This document shows positions 50,777 through 59,815 of a DNA stretch of 64,000 nt, piece by piece. The DNA comes from Ignatzschineria sp. (GTDB taxonomy: Bacteria; Pseudomonadota; Gammaproteobacteria; Cardiobacteriales; Wohlfahrtiimonadaceae). Made by a program: the position numbers and the translations under genes. Position 1 is the first letter of the stretch. Each line of letters starts with the position of its first letter. The stretch covers positions 1 to 64,000 of the forward strand of contig JASLFU010000037.1 of assembly GCA_030150405.1 (NCBI GenBank). The letters run 5' to 3'. Below the pieces are notes generated by a model. That model saw nothing but the letters and a program-made list of their open reading frames with translations. It was not told where the DNA came from and ran no database searches.

Positions 50777-51559
50777 CTACACACGGTGAAAAATAAGTTC
50801 CTGAATTAAGCGAGTACCCGTAATGCCTAAAAGGAGAAGGAGTGAGGTGATCACCACAAACTTTGCAGCAAAGCGGCCTCGAATACCCCAAAAGTAGTGG
50901 CTCGCTAAAATTCCGCCATAGAGCACCCAAGCAGCCCCTGTTAAGACAGTTTTGTGAGCAAAGGGCCGAGTGAACCAGAGATCAAAAAAGGCGATGCTGG
51001 TGATGATGCTGATTGTTAAGAGCAGAAAGCCAACACTCAGCAGGCGAAAAAGAAGGCTCTCCATGCGTAAAATAGGGGGGAGACGATCGATTAAAAAGAG
51101 CCGATGCCCTTTAAGGGCTCGATCTCGCAGATAGACTAACACTGCCTGAATAGAGGCAAGAAGAAGTAGCGAATAGGCCACCATGGAGGTGACAATGTGA
51201 AGCCCTAAGAGGGTGTCGGGGGCATCTACTCTATTTTCCGATTGAAAGCTTGAAAGAAAGAGGGTGAGAGCAGCAAATAGAGTGAGAATAATCACCGTAT
51301 TGAGATGCTGCTTTATATAGGGGACGCCAATAATCAGCATGATAAAGGCGGTTAGAGAGAGCGCTTTAAGTGCCCCGATATTGAGGCTTTCGTGGTGTAA
51401 TATCTGGTGGCTAAGAATAATCGCGTGCAGAATCATGGCGATACTTAGCGCTCCATAGCTTGCCAGTAGCCAAGGCTGCTGGCCACGGTTTTTTAAGAGC
51501 CCCACCAACAAAAATGTTGTGAGCAGATAGATCGCTATATCGAGGGTTATGAGCGTCAT
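50777..51559 (-). CDS. Inner-membrane CcsA-like protein (CorE/YpjD family)
   Basis: 260 residues, eight helices. The His-containing segments (LHIVTSMVAYSLLLLASIQAVL; TRPFAHKTVLTGAAWVLYGGILASHYFWG) match the cytochrome-c-assembly-like family. In E. coli the homologue ypjD (corE) is the divergent neighbour of ffh, exactly as here. A role in divalent cation transport has been proposed for that protein. GAGG precedes the ATG. Confidence 0.88.
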   Translation of the reverse strand: MTLITLDIAIYLLTTFLLVGLLKNRGQQPWLLASYGALSIAMILHAIILSHQILHHESLNIGALKALSLTAFIMLIIGVPYIKQHLNTVIILTLFAALTLFLSSFQSENRVDAPDTLLGLHIVTSMVAYSLLLLASIQAVLVYLRDRALKGHRLFLIDRLPPILRMESLLFRLLSVGFLLLTISIITSIAFFDLWFTRPFAHKTVLTGAAWVLYGGILASHYFWGIRGRFAAKFVVITSLLLLLGITGTRLIQELIFHRV

Positions 51560-51699
51560 GGTTCCTCTAATTTTGAGTGATTATTATTTTGGTTAAACTT
51601 TAAAGGAAGCCCCATTTAAAGTAAACTATAGAGTGATTTTACAAGAAATTTCAGAAGAATTATAAATAAAAATTTTACTAAAAAATAAAAAGGATTTTC

Positions 51700-53049
51700 A
51701 TGTTTGAGAATTTAAGTAGCCGTTTACGCCAAACGATGCGCTCGCTCCGAGGTCAGGCGCGATTGACGGAAGATAATATTAAAGATGCACTGCGTGAAGT
51801 TCGGATGGCCCTTTTAGAGGCAGATGTTGCATTACCTGTGGTGCGAGAGTTTATCAATCAAGTACGTGAGCGGGCCGTTGGTCGAGATGTGGCAGAGAGC
51901 CTCAATCCCGGGCAGGTACTTATTAAGGTTGTGCATGAAGAGTTGGTTAAGATTATGGGAGAGGCGAACGAGTCTCTCGATCTTCGTCAACAACCTCCGG
52001 CGATTATTCTCATGGCGGGTTTACAAGGAGCGGGTAAAACCACCAGTGTAGGGAAGCTCGCTAAGTTCCTTAAAGAGAAGGAGAAGAAAAAGGTTGCCGT
52101 GGTGAGTGCCGATATTTATCGTCCGGCGGCGATCGAGCAGCTTAAAACGGTTGCCGGGCAGGTGGGGGCGGAGTTTATTCCCTCCACGATTGAAGAGACT
52201 CCCGAAGAGATCGCTAAAAAAGCGGTCGATAGTGCTAAGCGTATGTCTGCCGATGTTTTAATTGTGGATACGGCGGGGCGCTTACATATTGATGATGAGT
52301 TGATGGATGAGATTAAGGCTGTTCACGCGGTTTTAAATCCGATTGAAACACTCTTTGTAGTCGATAGTATGACGGGGCAAGATGCTGCAAATACAGCAAA
52401 AGCCTTTAATGATGCGCTTCCTTTAACCGGCGTCATCTTAACGAAGGTTGATGGGGATGCTCGTGGGGGTGCGGCGCTCTCTATTCGTCATATTACGCAA
52501 AAGCCGATTAAATTCCTCGGGGTGGGTGAGAAAACAGACGCACTTGAGCCTTTTCATCCCGATCGTTTAGCTTCGCGCATTCTTGACATGGGCGATGTGC
52601 TTTCGTTAGTAGAAGAGATGGAAGCGAAGGTCGATCGACAAGAAGCTGAGCGTATTACCAAGAAATTTAAGAAGGGGGAGAGCCTCGATCTTAATGATTT
52701 TAAAGCCCAGATGGAGCAGATGCTCAATATGGGGGGGGTTAATACTCTGCTAACAAAACTTCCGGGAATGGGTGAGATTGCGGAAAAAGCGAAAGGCAAA
52801 GTGGATGATTCGATCTTTATTAAAAAGATTGCGATTATTAACTCCATGACACCTGCTGAGCGAGCTGATCATAAGCTTCTTCGTGGGCCGCGCAGAAAAC
52901 GTATTGCTGATGGTGCGGGGGTGAATATTCAAGATGTTCACCGTTTAGTGAAAGAGTTCGATCAGATGCAGCGGATGATGAAGCAATTTAAAGGGGGCGG
53001 AATGCGTCGCATGATGCGTTCGCTTAAGGGAAAGTTCCCCGGGATGTAA
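51700..53049 (+). CDS. ffh: Signal recognition particle GTPase Ffh
   Basis: 449 residues: N-domain, GTPase G-domain with GLQGAGKTT (107-115), DTAGR and TKVDGDARGG, and the methionine-rich M-domain (HRLVKEFDQMQRMMKQF...GGGMRRMMRSLKGKFPGM) that binds 4.5S RNA and signal sequences. Delivers nascent membrane proteins to FtsY/SecYEG. A run of eight Gs in the coding sequence (52731-52738) is a possible slippage site. Closed by a strong terminator. Confidence 0.97.
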   Translation: MFENLSSRLRQTMRSLRGQARLTEDNIKDALREVRMALLEADVALPVVREFINQVRERAVGRDVAESLNPGQVLIKVVHEELVKIMGEANESLDLRQQPPAIILMAGLQGAGKTTSVGKLAKFLKEKEKKKVAVVSADIYRPAAIEQLKTVAGQVGAEFIPSTIEETPEEIAKKAVDSAKRMSADVLIVDTAGRLHIDDELMDEIKAVHAVLNPIETLFVVDSMTGQDAANTAKAFNDALPLTGVILTKVDGDARGGAALSIRHITQKPIKFLGVGEKTDALEPFHPDRLASRILDMGDVLSLVEEMEAKVDRQEAERITKKFKKGESLDLNDFKAQMEQMLNMGGVNTLLTKLPGMGEIAEKAKGKVDDSIFIKKIAIINSMTPAERADHKLLRGPRRKRIADGAGVNIQDVHRLVKEFDQMQRMMKQFKGGGMRRMMRSLKGKFPGM

Positions 53050-53070
53050 TGTTCAATGCCCACGATATAG

Positions 53071-53101
53071 GCTCGTAGTTTTCATAGCTACGAGCTTTTT
53101 T
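53071..53101 (+). terminator. Terminator of ffh
   Basis: GCTCGTAG/CTACGAGC stem, 9-nt loop, T6. Confidence 0.9.
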
Positions 53102-53228
53102 GTAAGTCTGTCCTATCTTTATAGACTCTTATGAAAAGGTTTTATTAGCATTTAACTCATTTTTTATGGATAAGGTGAAGTTTAGGCCTGCTCTCATACC
53201 GTTTTTTAAATCTCCATGAGGTATTTTC

Positions 53229-54272
53229 ATGAAGCATGAACAAAATATTCCTCCCGCTATTGAGCGCACAGCTGTAGAAAATAGAGGGGAGCGTACAGTT
53301 TCTCCAGTCGATGGTAATGCCCTATTGAAAGTAGTGGCAGAAGCGCTGAATGCTACCACGGTGGAAAATCGCCGGCGGCGTCGTTGGAATATCTTCTTTA
53401 AGTTTTTTGGTGTGCTGATCTTTCTTTTTGTGATCGGTTCACTCTTTGCAGGGGCAGGATTGCGAGGGAAAAGTGAGCTCTATCTCGATGAGAAGGGCAA
53501 TATTCTCTCCCGTTATACCGCAGTGGTGGATGTGAAGGGGATGATTGCCGATGGCGAGGCTGCAAGCGCTGAGTTGATGATAAAGGGCATTACCAAGGCC
53601 TTTAAGGATAAAAAGGTTGACGGTATTATCTTGCGTATCAATTCAGGGGGCGGTTCTCCTGTGCAAAGTGGATATGTGTATGATGAGATCACTCGTTTGC
53701 GAGGGCTCTATCCGGAGAAGCCGATCGTAAGTGTAATTGAAGAGATCGGCGCGTCGGGGGCGTACTATATTGCTGCAGCGACGGAGAATATCTACGCCGA
53801 TAAAGCGAGCCTTGTGGGCTCTATTGGCGTCACGGCGGCGGGCTTTGGCTTTGATCGCTTAATTGAAGGGATTGGAGTTGATCGCCGGCTCTATACGTCA
53901 GGGGAGCATAAGGCCTTTCTTGATCCTTTCTCACCTGAGCGGGAAGAGGAGACTCAATTTTGGAGTGAAGTGCTCGGGGGTGTGCATCAACAGTTTATTA
54001 CGGCGGTGAAAGAGGGGCGTGGCGATCGTTTAGATACTGCACAACATCCTGAGCTCTTTAGCGGTCTAATCTGGAATGGGGAGCAGGCTTTACAGCTCGG
54101 TTTAATTGATGGTTTAGGCTCTGCCCCTAAGGTTGCAAGAGAGATCTTTAAGTCCCCTTATTTGGTCGATTTTACCGAGAAAGAAGATCCCTTTGGCAAG
54201 TTAATGAAACAATTTGGCGCAAGCGTAACTTCGGGGGTAAAAGAGGTGATGAGCCGGATTGAATGGCGCTAA
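53229..54272 (+). CDS. sppA: S49-family signal-peptide peptidase (SppA/SohB type)
   Basis: 347 residues: a cytoplasmic basic N-terminus, one membrane helix (about 57-77) and a periplasmic S49 domain. S177 in GASGAYYIA is the nucleophile and K228 in SGEHKAFLDPF the general base, the single-domain Ser-Lys arrangement. Degrades left-over signal peptides in the inner membrane. Short form, not the duplicated 67-kDa E. coli SppA. Confidence 0.92.
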   Translation: MKHEQNIPPAIERTAVENRGERTVSPVDGNALLKVVAEALNATTVENRRRRRWNIFFKFFGVLIFLFVIGSLFAGAGLRGKSELYLDEKGNILSRYTAVVDVKGMIADGEAASAELMIKGITKAFKDKKVDGIILRINSGGGSPVQSGYVYDEITRLRGLYPEKPIVSVIEEIGASGAYYIAAATENIYADKASLVGSIGVTAAGFGFDRLIEGIGVDRRLYTSGEHKAFLDPFSPEREEETQFWSEVLGGVHQQFITAVKEGRGDRLDTAQHPELFSGLIWNGEQALQLGLIDGLGSAPKVAREIFKSPYLVDFTEKEDPFGKLMKQFGASVTSGVKEVMSRIEWR

Positions 54273-54340
54273 AATTGCACTGCTAAAAAACGTTTAAGAG
54301 TAGCAATTTAACCTCTAATAATAAAAGAGACAAAAACGAA

Positions 54341-54368
54341 AACGCCCTTCTAACCGAGGGCGTTTTTT
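54341..54368 (+). terminator. Terminator of sppA
   Basis: AACGCCCT/AGGGCGTT stem, 8-nt loop, T6; A4 lies before it so mgsA on the other strand may use it as well. Confidence 0.88.
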
Positions 54369-54401
54369 GTGGAATTTACTGGAAATTATCGTGCTAAAAG
54401 G

Positions 54402-54809
54402 TTACACAAGCTCTGTTAAGCAGGCTGATTCATCAGCTAAAATGGCTCGCATGAGTAGGCTTGCGGTAGAAGTACTGAGCGCAATGGGGATATTGTAGAG
54501 CGTTGAGAGACGAATCAATGCTTTGACATCTACATCGTGAGGCATGGGGGTTAAAGGATCTGTAAAGAAGATGAGAAGATCGAGTTTTTCGGTACAGATC
54601 ATCGAGCCAAGCTGTTGATCCCCTCCGAGAGGGCCGCTTTTAAGGCGAGTGAGGGTGAGATCTGGATAAGCCTCTAAAATCTGCTGCCCCGTCGTGCCGG
54701 TGGCAAAGAGATCATGCTGCCGAAAGTAGGGAATATAGTCGCCTACCCAATCCACAAGTAATTTCTTTTTAGCATCGTGTGCAACAAGCCCAATGGCTAA
54801 ACGCTTCAT
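54402..54809 (-). CDS. mgsA: Methylglyoxal synthase
   Basis: 135 residues, slightly shorter than the E. coli enzyme. H11 (VAHDAKK), TGTTG, SGPLGGDQQLG with catalytic D64, and DPLTPMPHDVD with H91 are the phosphate- and substrate-binding motifs. Converts dihydroxyacetone phosphate to methylglyoxal and phosphate, a bypass of lower glycolysis. AAGGAG before the ATG. Confidence 0.95.
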   Translation of the reverse strand: MKRLAIGLVAHDAKKKLLVDWVGDYIPYFRQHDLFATGTTGQQILEAYPDLTLTRLKSGPLGGDQQLGSMICTEKLDLLIFFTDPLTPMPHDVDVKALIRLSTLYNIPIALSTSTASLLMRAILADESACLTELV

Positions 54810-54895
54810 TTTATCTCCTTCTTAGATCGATATAGGCAAAGTATAGTGAAAGTATATCTCAAGGGGATGACAAAACGGCGAAGTTCTCTCAACTT

Positions 54896-55570
54896 TTAGC
54901 GTTTATCCTCTTGCGGAGCCATGCGGGAGCGCTCGAAAAGATGGATGGTGGTCTCTGCTGCTGTTTCAATATGACTCTCTAAAAGGGCTACCGCCCCTTC
55001 AATATCGCCTGCTTTAGAGAGGGTGAGAAGCTCCCGATGCTCACACATCGCCTCTTCTGTCCTTTTAGTGTAGAGGAGATGCATCTTTACATAGCGGGAG
55101 CATTTAGTATTGAGCAGCTCAATCATCGCTAAACTCTCTGTGAGCTGAGAGGGGGCGTAGAGAAGATTGTGAAAGTCGTAGTTATAATCGCTCCAGAGCT
55201 CGATATTGATCCCCTTTTTAAGAATCTCATCATAACGGGCGAGCTGCTCTTCTGCGCGTACAAAATCCTCCTCCTGCATATTGGGGATTGCATGGCGAAG
55301 AACATGGCTTTCGATCATCTTGCGAAGATGAAAGAGCTCTTTGATGCGATCGCTCGATAATTCTGTGGTAAAAGCCCCTCGATGGGGAATAAATTCTACT
55401 AAGCCTTCAGATTGTAAGAGAAGTAACGCTTCACGAACGGGGATTCGGCTCACCCCTAAGATTTTGGCAATGGCATCTTGCCGCAGGGGGAGATTCGCGC
55501 CGATCTTTCCGGTAAGGATCTCATCGCGGAGGTAATCGGCAACATATTCAGTGCGGGTTTTCGGAATCAT
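54896..55570 (-). CDS. GntR-family regulator with FCD domain
   Basis: 224 residues. N-terminal winged helix (VADYLRDEILTGKIGANLPLRQDAIAKILGVSRIPVREALLLLQSEGLVEF) and a C-terminal all-helical FCD ligand domain with the metal-ligand histidines (FHNLLY...CEHRELL...LLESHIETA). It lies between mgsA and the alanine-type symporter; the adjoining dadA and symporter genes are the likely targets, which is inference from position. Ribosome site weak. Confidence 0.9.
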   Translation of the reverse strand: MIPKTRTEYVADYLRDEILTGKIGANLPLRQDAIAKILGVSRIPVREALLLLQSEGLVEFIPHRGAFTTELSSDRIKELFHLRKMIESHVLRHAIPNMQEEDFVRAEEQLARYDEILKKGINIELWSDYNYDFHNLLYAPSQLTESLAMIELLNTKCSRYVKMHLLYTKRTEEAMCEHRELLTLSKAGDIEGAVALLESHIETAAETTIHLFERSRMAPQEDKR

Positions 55571-55641
55571 AGAGTCTCTACCAATAACGGGTGGTGGTTG
55601 CTTATTATTGTTATTACAATTTTTATGAAAGGGGGCTTTTT

Positions 55642-55663
55642 CTTACACATTGTAAGTTGTAAG
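55642..55663. promoter_or_regulatory. Candidate operator upstream of the GntR-type gene
   Basis: Perfect inverted repeat CTTACA-CAT-TGTAAG (55642-55656), followed at once by a direct copy of TTGTAAG (55657-55663). It is about 75 bp before the regulator start and may be its own binding site. Confidence 0.4.
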
Positions 55664-55742
55664 CGCAAAGTGGGGCGAGGTTTATGCCCCTTCTTTATCT
55701 ATATCATAAGATCTCTGTGGGTAAAACATTCTCCGCAGTTTG

Positions 55743-57191
55743 TTAGGTGCGATCCTTTTTGTCTTCTCTAAAACGTTTAGGCAGAGGAATTGCGCCAAAG
55801 AGCGGGACATCTTTCCAGCTCATACCGGAGGTTTCGTAGATCACAATAGGGGCAAGCAGAAGAAGAGCCGCTAAGTTTGGCAGAACCATCAGTCCGTTAA
55901 AGAGATCAGCAAGTTGCCAGACAAGCTCAACTTTAACCATTGAAGCAAAGAAGATACCGATGACAGCGATCCACTGAAAGAGACGCACCGCTTTAGGGGA
56001 GCTAAAGAGATAGCGCACATTGTTTTCCGCATAGTAATACCAGCCGATTATGGTGGAGAATGCGAAAAAGAGTAGGGAGATGGAGATAAAGATTCCCCCG
56101 ATTGAGCCAAAGACCACTTCATAAGCATACTGGGTGATGGTAATGCCGGTTCCCTGTCCGCTAAAAAAGAGGAGGAAGTTGGGATCACTACTGCCAGATT
56201 CTGCCCACCCTCGAATACCTGAGGTGATAATCACTAACCCCGTTAATGTGACAATCACCCCCACAATAAAGACGCCCATCATCGCCACAAAGCCTTGCTC
56301 TTCAGGGGTTTTAACTTTTGCTACCGCATGGGCATGAGGGGTAGATCCCATTCCCGCCTCGTTAGAGAAGAGACCTCGGGCAATACCTAAACGCATCGCT
56401 TGCTGAATGGCGATCCCCGCACCGCCGCCTAAAACGGCAGAAGGGTTAAAAGCGGCTACAAAGATCGCTTTAAAGGCTGGAAGAATATAACCTGCATTGA
56501 TTATCAGCATAATCATCGCTCCCACAAGGTAGAAAAACGCCATCGTAGGAACCACTTTTTCTGTAAATGAGGCGATATTTTTGAGTCCCCCCACCACAAC
56601 AAAGGCCATTAAGCTTGCCACAAAGAGGCCAGATACCCAGGTGGGAAGATGGAGCGATTTTTCAAAGGCAGAGGCGATAGAGTTTGATTGCACCATATTG
56701 CCCACAAGCCCTAAGGCGAAGATGATTAAGATCGCAAATAAAACAGCGAGCCACTTAACCCCTAAGCCTTGCTCAATATAGTAGGCGGGTCCCCCTACAG
56801 CTTGGCCAGAGCGATCTTTTGAGCGATATTTTTGGGCCAAAATCGCTTCTGCGTAGATGGTCGCCATTCCTAAAAAGGAGGAGATCCACATCCAAAAGAT
56901 AGCGCCCGGGCCCCCAGCCATAATTGCGGTAGCAGGGCCAGCTAAGTTCCCAGTACCTACTTGGCCAGCCACAGCGGTAGAGATTGCCTGAAAAGAGCTC
57001 ATCCCGCCTTTATCTGCCTTCTTTCCCGAGAGTGAGAACTTTGAAAAGAGGGCACTAAAGGCCGTTTTAAACTTGCGAACCTGAATTCCTCGGAGCACAA
57101 CGGTATAAAAGAGCCCCGTTCCGCAAAGGAGATAGATAAGAAGGTAATCCCATAAAATGGTCTGTACGCTATTTAAAAGTGTCTGAAACAT
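55743..57191 (-). CDS. Alanine/glycine:cation symporter (AGCS family)
   Basis: 482 residues, about 11 helices. FQAISTAVAGQVGTGNLAGPATAIMAGGPGAIFWMW and GLFSNEAGMGSTPHAHA are the AGCS signatures. Imports alanine (often both D and L) or glycine with Na+ or H+. It is divergent from dadA, which oxidises D-amino acids, and next to a GntR-type regulator; together they look like an alanine uptake and catabolism locus. Confidence 0.94.
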   Translation of the reverse strand: MFQTLLNSVQTILWDYLLIYLLCGTGLFYTVVLRGIQVRKFKTAFSALFSKFSLSGKKADKGGMSSFQAISTAVAGQVGTGNLAGPATAIMAGGPGAIFWMWISSFLGMATIYAEAILAQKYRSKDRSGQAVGGPAYYIEQGLGVKWLAVLFAILIIFALGLVGNMVQSNSIASAFEKSLHLPTWVSGLFVASLMAFVVVGGLKNIASFTEKVVPTMAFFYLVGAMIMLIINAGYILPAFKAIFVAAFNPSAVLGGGAGIAIQQAMRLGIARGLFSNEAGMGSTPHAHAVAKVKTPEEQGFVAMMGVFIVGVIVTLTGLVIITSGIRGWAESGSSDPNFLLFFSGQGTGITITQYAYEVVFGSIGGIFISISLLFFAFSTIIGWYYYAENNVRYLFSSPKAVRLFQWIAVIGIFFASMVKVELVWQLADLFNGLMVLPNLAALLLLAPIVIYETSGMSWKDVPLFGAIPLPKRFREDKKDRT

Positions 57192-57597
57192 GCTCTGCCT
57201 TACTTAAAAGTGGCTTAAGCTCTGCTCTTTAAGAGAGCTTTAAGCGCGCTAAAAATGTGATCTCTATTTTTTAATGTTTGATGAATGTTGGTTCATCGAT
57301 AATGAATCGATTCCCTAGCTCTGCGCAATCAAGAAGCCTTTACTCAATCGGCCCACCCGGGTATAGCTTTTTCAGGTTGCTTTATCGATGCCTATTTAAA
57401 GCTACTGAATTCAGGGGGCAAGTAGATCTTTAAAATTAATACAGTGTAAAAGGAATCTGTATAATGTATCTATTGTGTTCCATATTGGGCGCAGAAAGGG
57501 GGTATTATATGCCCTATTGGTGGAGATATAAACAAATATATCACTAAATGGTATCGCCACAATCTTTAAAAGTGATAACTACGATGGGAGTTCATTT
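57192..57597. other. Divergent control region, AGCS symporter / dadA
   Basis: 406 bp without a gene. Palindromes GATGAA-N6-TTCATC (57280-57297) and ATCGAT-N5-ATCGAT (57295-57311) overlap on the symporter side. A perfect TATAAT (57460-57465) suits the dadA side, with only a weak -35 (TTAATA). No glycine riboswitch pattern found. Confidence 0.45.
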
Positions 57598-58857
57598 ATG
57601 CATGTATTGGTATTAGGTAGCGGCGTTGTGGGGACTTCGCTCTCATATTATTTGGCTAAAAAGGGCTTTAAGGTGACGGTAATCGATCGTCAAGAAGGAC
57701 CTGCGCTAGAGACAAGTTATGGAAATGCGGGCCAGATCTCACCAGGATATGCATCGCCTTGGGCAGCCCCAGGGATTCCTTTAAAGGCGATTAAGTGGCT
57801 GCTTCAGAGCAAGCATGCCCCCCTTGCCATTAAGCCTACTTCAAGCTTTAAGCAGTATAAGTGGATGATGCAGTTAATGATGAACTGTACCGAATCCCGC
57901 TATGCAATCAATAAGGCGCGGATGGTGCGGGTTTCGGAATATAGCCGCGATTGCTTAAAAGAGTTGCGGGAGGAGACAGGAATTGAGTATGAAGAGCGTA
58001 CTTTAGGGACGACTCAACTGCTTCGCACCGAGGCGCAGATGGAGGCGATTAAGAGCGACATTGAGGTTTTAGAGCAGTTTAATGTCCCATATGAGGTGCT
58101 CGATCGAGAAGGAATTGTGGCGGTAGAGCCAGCTCTTGAGAAGACGGCGCATAAACTTGCGGGAGGCTTGCGTCTACCCAATGATGAAACGGGAGACTGT
58201 TTCCTCTTTACCAACCGATTAGCGGAAAAAGCCAAAGCGCTTGGGGTGGAGTTTAAATTTGGTAAAACGATCGAAAAGATTAGCGCTCGAGGCGATAATG
58301 TAGAGGGTGTTTGGGTCGATGGAGAGTTGATGACGGCTGATCTCTACGCTGTTTGTTTAGGAAGTTACGGAGCAGAGCAGTTAGCGCCTTTAGGTATTGA
58401 GATACCTGTTTACCCTCTAAAGGGCTATTCGCTCACAATTCCTATTAAGGATCCCGAAATGTCGCCTAAATCCACTATTTTAGATGAGACCTATAAGATC
58501 GCCATTACCCGTTTTGATGATCGCATTCGTGTGGGAGGAATGGCTGAAGTGATGGGGTATGATCTCTCTTTAGATCCCCGTCGAAAAGAGACGCTAGAGT
58601 TTGTCACTAAGGATCTCTATCCAGAGGGGGGCGATATGTCGAATGTGGAATTCTGGACAGGTCTTCGCCCAGCAACGCCCGATGGAACTCCCATTTTAGG
58701 GGGAACGAAGATTAAAAATCTCTTCTTAAATATTGGGCATGGAACATTAGGCTGGACAATGGCTGCAGGTTGTGGCCGTTATTTGAGTGATCTTATGGCA
58801 GGTGATACGCCGGAGATTAGCACGGAAGGTCTAGATATTTCCCGCTATGAGAAGTAG
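57598..58857 (+). CDS. dadA: D-amino acid dehydrogenase small subunit
   Basis: 419 residues. FAD-binding GSGVVG (7-12) at the N-terminus, ETSYGNAGQISPGYASPWAAPGIP, and the C-terminal WTGLRPATPDGTPILGGT...NIGHGTLGWTMAAG are DadA motifs. Membrane-associated flavoenzyme that deaminates D-alanine and others, passing electrons to the respiratory chain. No alanine racemase dadX directly behind it, unlike in many relatives. Confidence 0.95.
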   Translation: MHVLVLGSGVVGTSLSYYLAKKGFKVTVIDRQEGPALETSYGNAGQISPGYASPWAAPGIPLKAIKWLLQSKHAPLAIKPTSSFKQYKWMMQLMMNCTESRYAINKARMVRVSEYSRDCLKELREETGIEYEERTLGTTQLLRTEAQMEAIKSDIEVLEQFNVPYEVLDREGIVAVEPALEKTAHKLAGGLRLPNDETGDCFLFTNRLAEKAKALGVEFKFGKTIEKISARGDNVEGVWVDGELMTADLYAVCLGSYGAEQLAPLGIEIPVYPLKGYSLTIPIKDPEMSPKSTILDETYKIAITRFDDRIRVGGMAEVMGYDLSLDPRRKETLEFVTKDLYPEGGDMSNVEFWTGLRPATPDGTPILGGTKIKNLFLNIGHGTLGWTMAAGCGRYLSDLMAGDTPEISTEGLDISRYEK

Positions 58858-58921
58858 AAGAGTTCTATTTAAATCGCATACTGCGAAGTTGCTTTTTAAA
58901 TAGAAGATAAATCGTATCAAG

Positions 58922-58973
58922 TCCCCCTTTTTCTTAAGTTGCCTATAGAGGCTTTAGAGAAAGGGGGATTTTT
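58922..58973 (+). terminator. Terminator of dadA
   Basis: TCCCCCTTT/AAAGGGGGA stem enclosing a 29-nt loop, T5 after. Confidence 0.75.
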
Positions 58974-58996
58974 GTAAGCTCTGTTTAAGCTCTGTT

Positions 58997-59386
58997 TTAT
59001 AGAGCCGTGCTTGAGTAATCCTTTTCGGTGCGATAGATCTTAACACCCACCGCATCGGTGTCGGAAATAGCGGTAAGTTTGTTAAGCTCAATCTCAAGCG
59101 CAGGAATTTTAAAATGCTCAATCAGCTCTTTAGCCAACTGCTCGGTAAAGGTTTCCACCAATAAAAAGGCGGAGTTTTTGGCAAAGGTTTTAATATAATT
59201 GCTCACCTTTTCATAATCGAGCGTAAGGGCGATATCATCATTTTTTGCGGCCGGGCGATTATCCCACTCCATTGCAAGATTGAGTGTGATCGGCTGAATA
59301 TTAGTACGCTCATGAGGATAGATGCCGATAATCACCTCAAGTTTAAGATTCTTAATAAAAACAATATCGGGGCGTTTTGTCTGCAT
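58997..59386 (-). CDS. folB: Dihydroneopterin aldolase
   Basis: 129 residues, FolB fold. IFIKNLKLEVIIGIYPHERTNIQPI at the N-terminus, DYEKVSNYI, LVETFTEQLAKELIEHF and the LEIELNKLTAI segment holding the catalytic-type Lys are conserved. Cleaves dihydroneopterin in folate synthesis. No folK follows, which is a common companion. AGGA site before the ATG. Confidence 0.92.
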   Translation of the reverse strand: MQTKRPDIVFIKNLKLEVIIGIYPHERTNIQPITLNLAMEWDNRPAAKNDDIALTLDYEKVSNYIKTFAKNSAFLLVETFTEQLAKELIEHFKIPALEIELNKLTAISDTDAVGVKIYRTEKDYSSTAL

Positions 59387-59505
59387 TATAAAATTCCTAA
59401 AGTGTCTCGGGTATTAAAGCTCAATTTAATAAAGGTGAGTGAGTTTTGAGCGCAATTGAGGGCGCTTATCTCTAGCTACACCTTCATTTAAAGCATTTAC
59501 TCTGG

Positions 59506-59784
59506 TTAATAATATCCCGAACTACCGAGCATCAAAAGCCCAAAGAGCATCATAAATCCAAAGTAGAGGACAAAGAGAAGCACCATCACAATAAGCGATG
59601 CGCGACAAAAGTTAGTGCGGTTTGGATTTTTCCCATCAATCGCCCAGATCACAAGCATAATTATATTGACAAGTGGAATCGATAGAATCAGCAATGTAAT
59701 GACCCAATTTTTGAGCGTCATAACTGGCGCTTGAGTCTGTTGCGTAGTACCTGAATTGTAAGAAGAGAGAGTCTGTTCAGACAT
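59506..59784 (-). CDS. Small two-helix membrane protein
   Basis: 92 residues from the ATG at 59784, which follows GAGG; a longer frame to 59874 would run into pheA. A polar Ser/Thr/Gln-rich start, then LKNWVITLLILSIPLVNIIMLVIWAIDGKNPNRTNFCRASLIV and a second helix. This NW...LL...IP-VN-IML-WA pattern is a widespread small-protein family of unknown function. It follows pheA. Confidence 0.75.
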   Translation of the reverse strand: MSEQTLSSYNSGTTQQTQAPVMTLKNWVITLLILSIPLVNIIMLVIWAIDGKNPNRTNFCRASLIVMVLLFVLYFGFMMLFGLLMLGSSGYY

Positions 59785-59815
59785 AGAAAACCTCGAGTGA
59801 TTAGTAAAATTAGGG

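Noticed and set aside
57192..57597. Glycine riboswitch before the AGCS symporter
   Set aside because: The conserved tandem aptamer sequences are absent on the minus strand.
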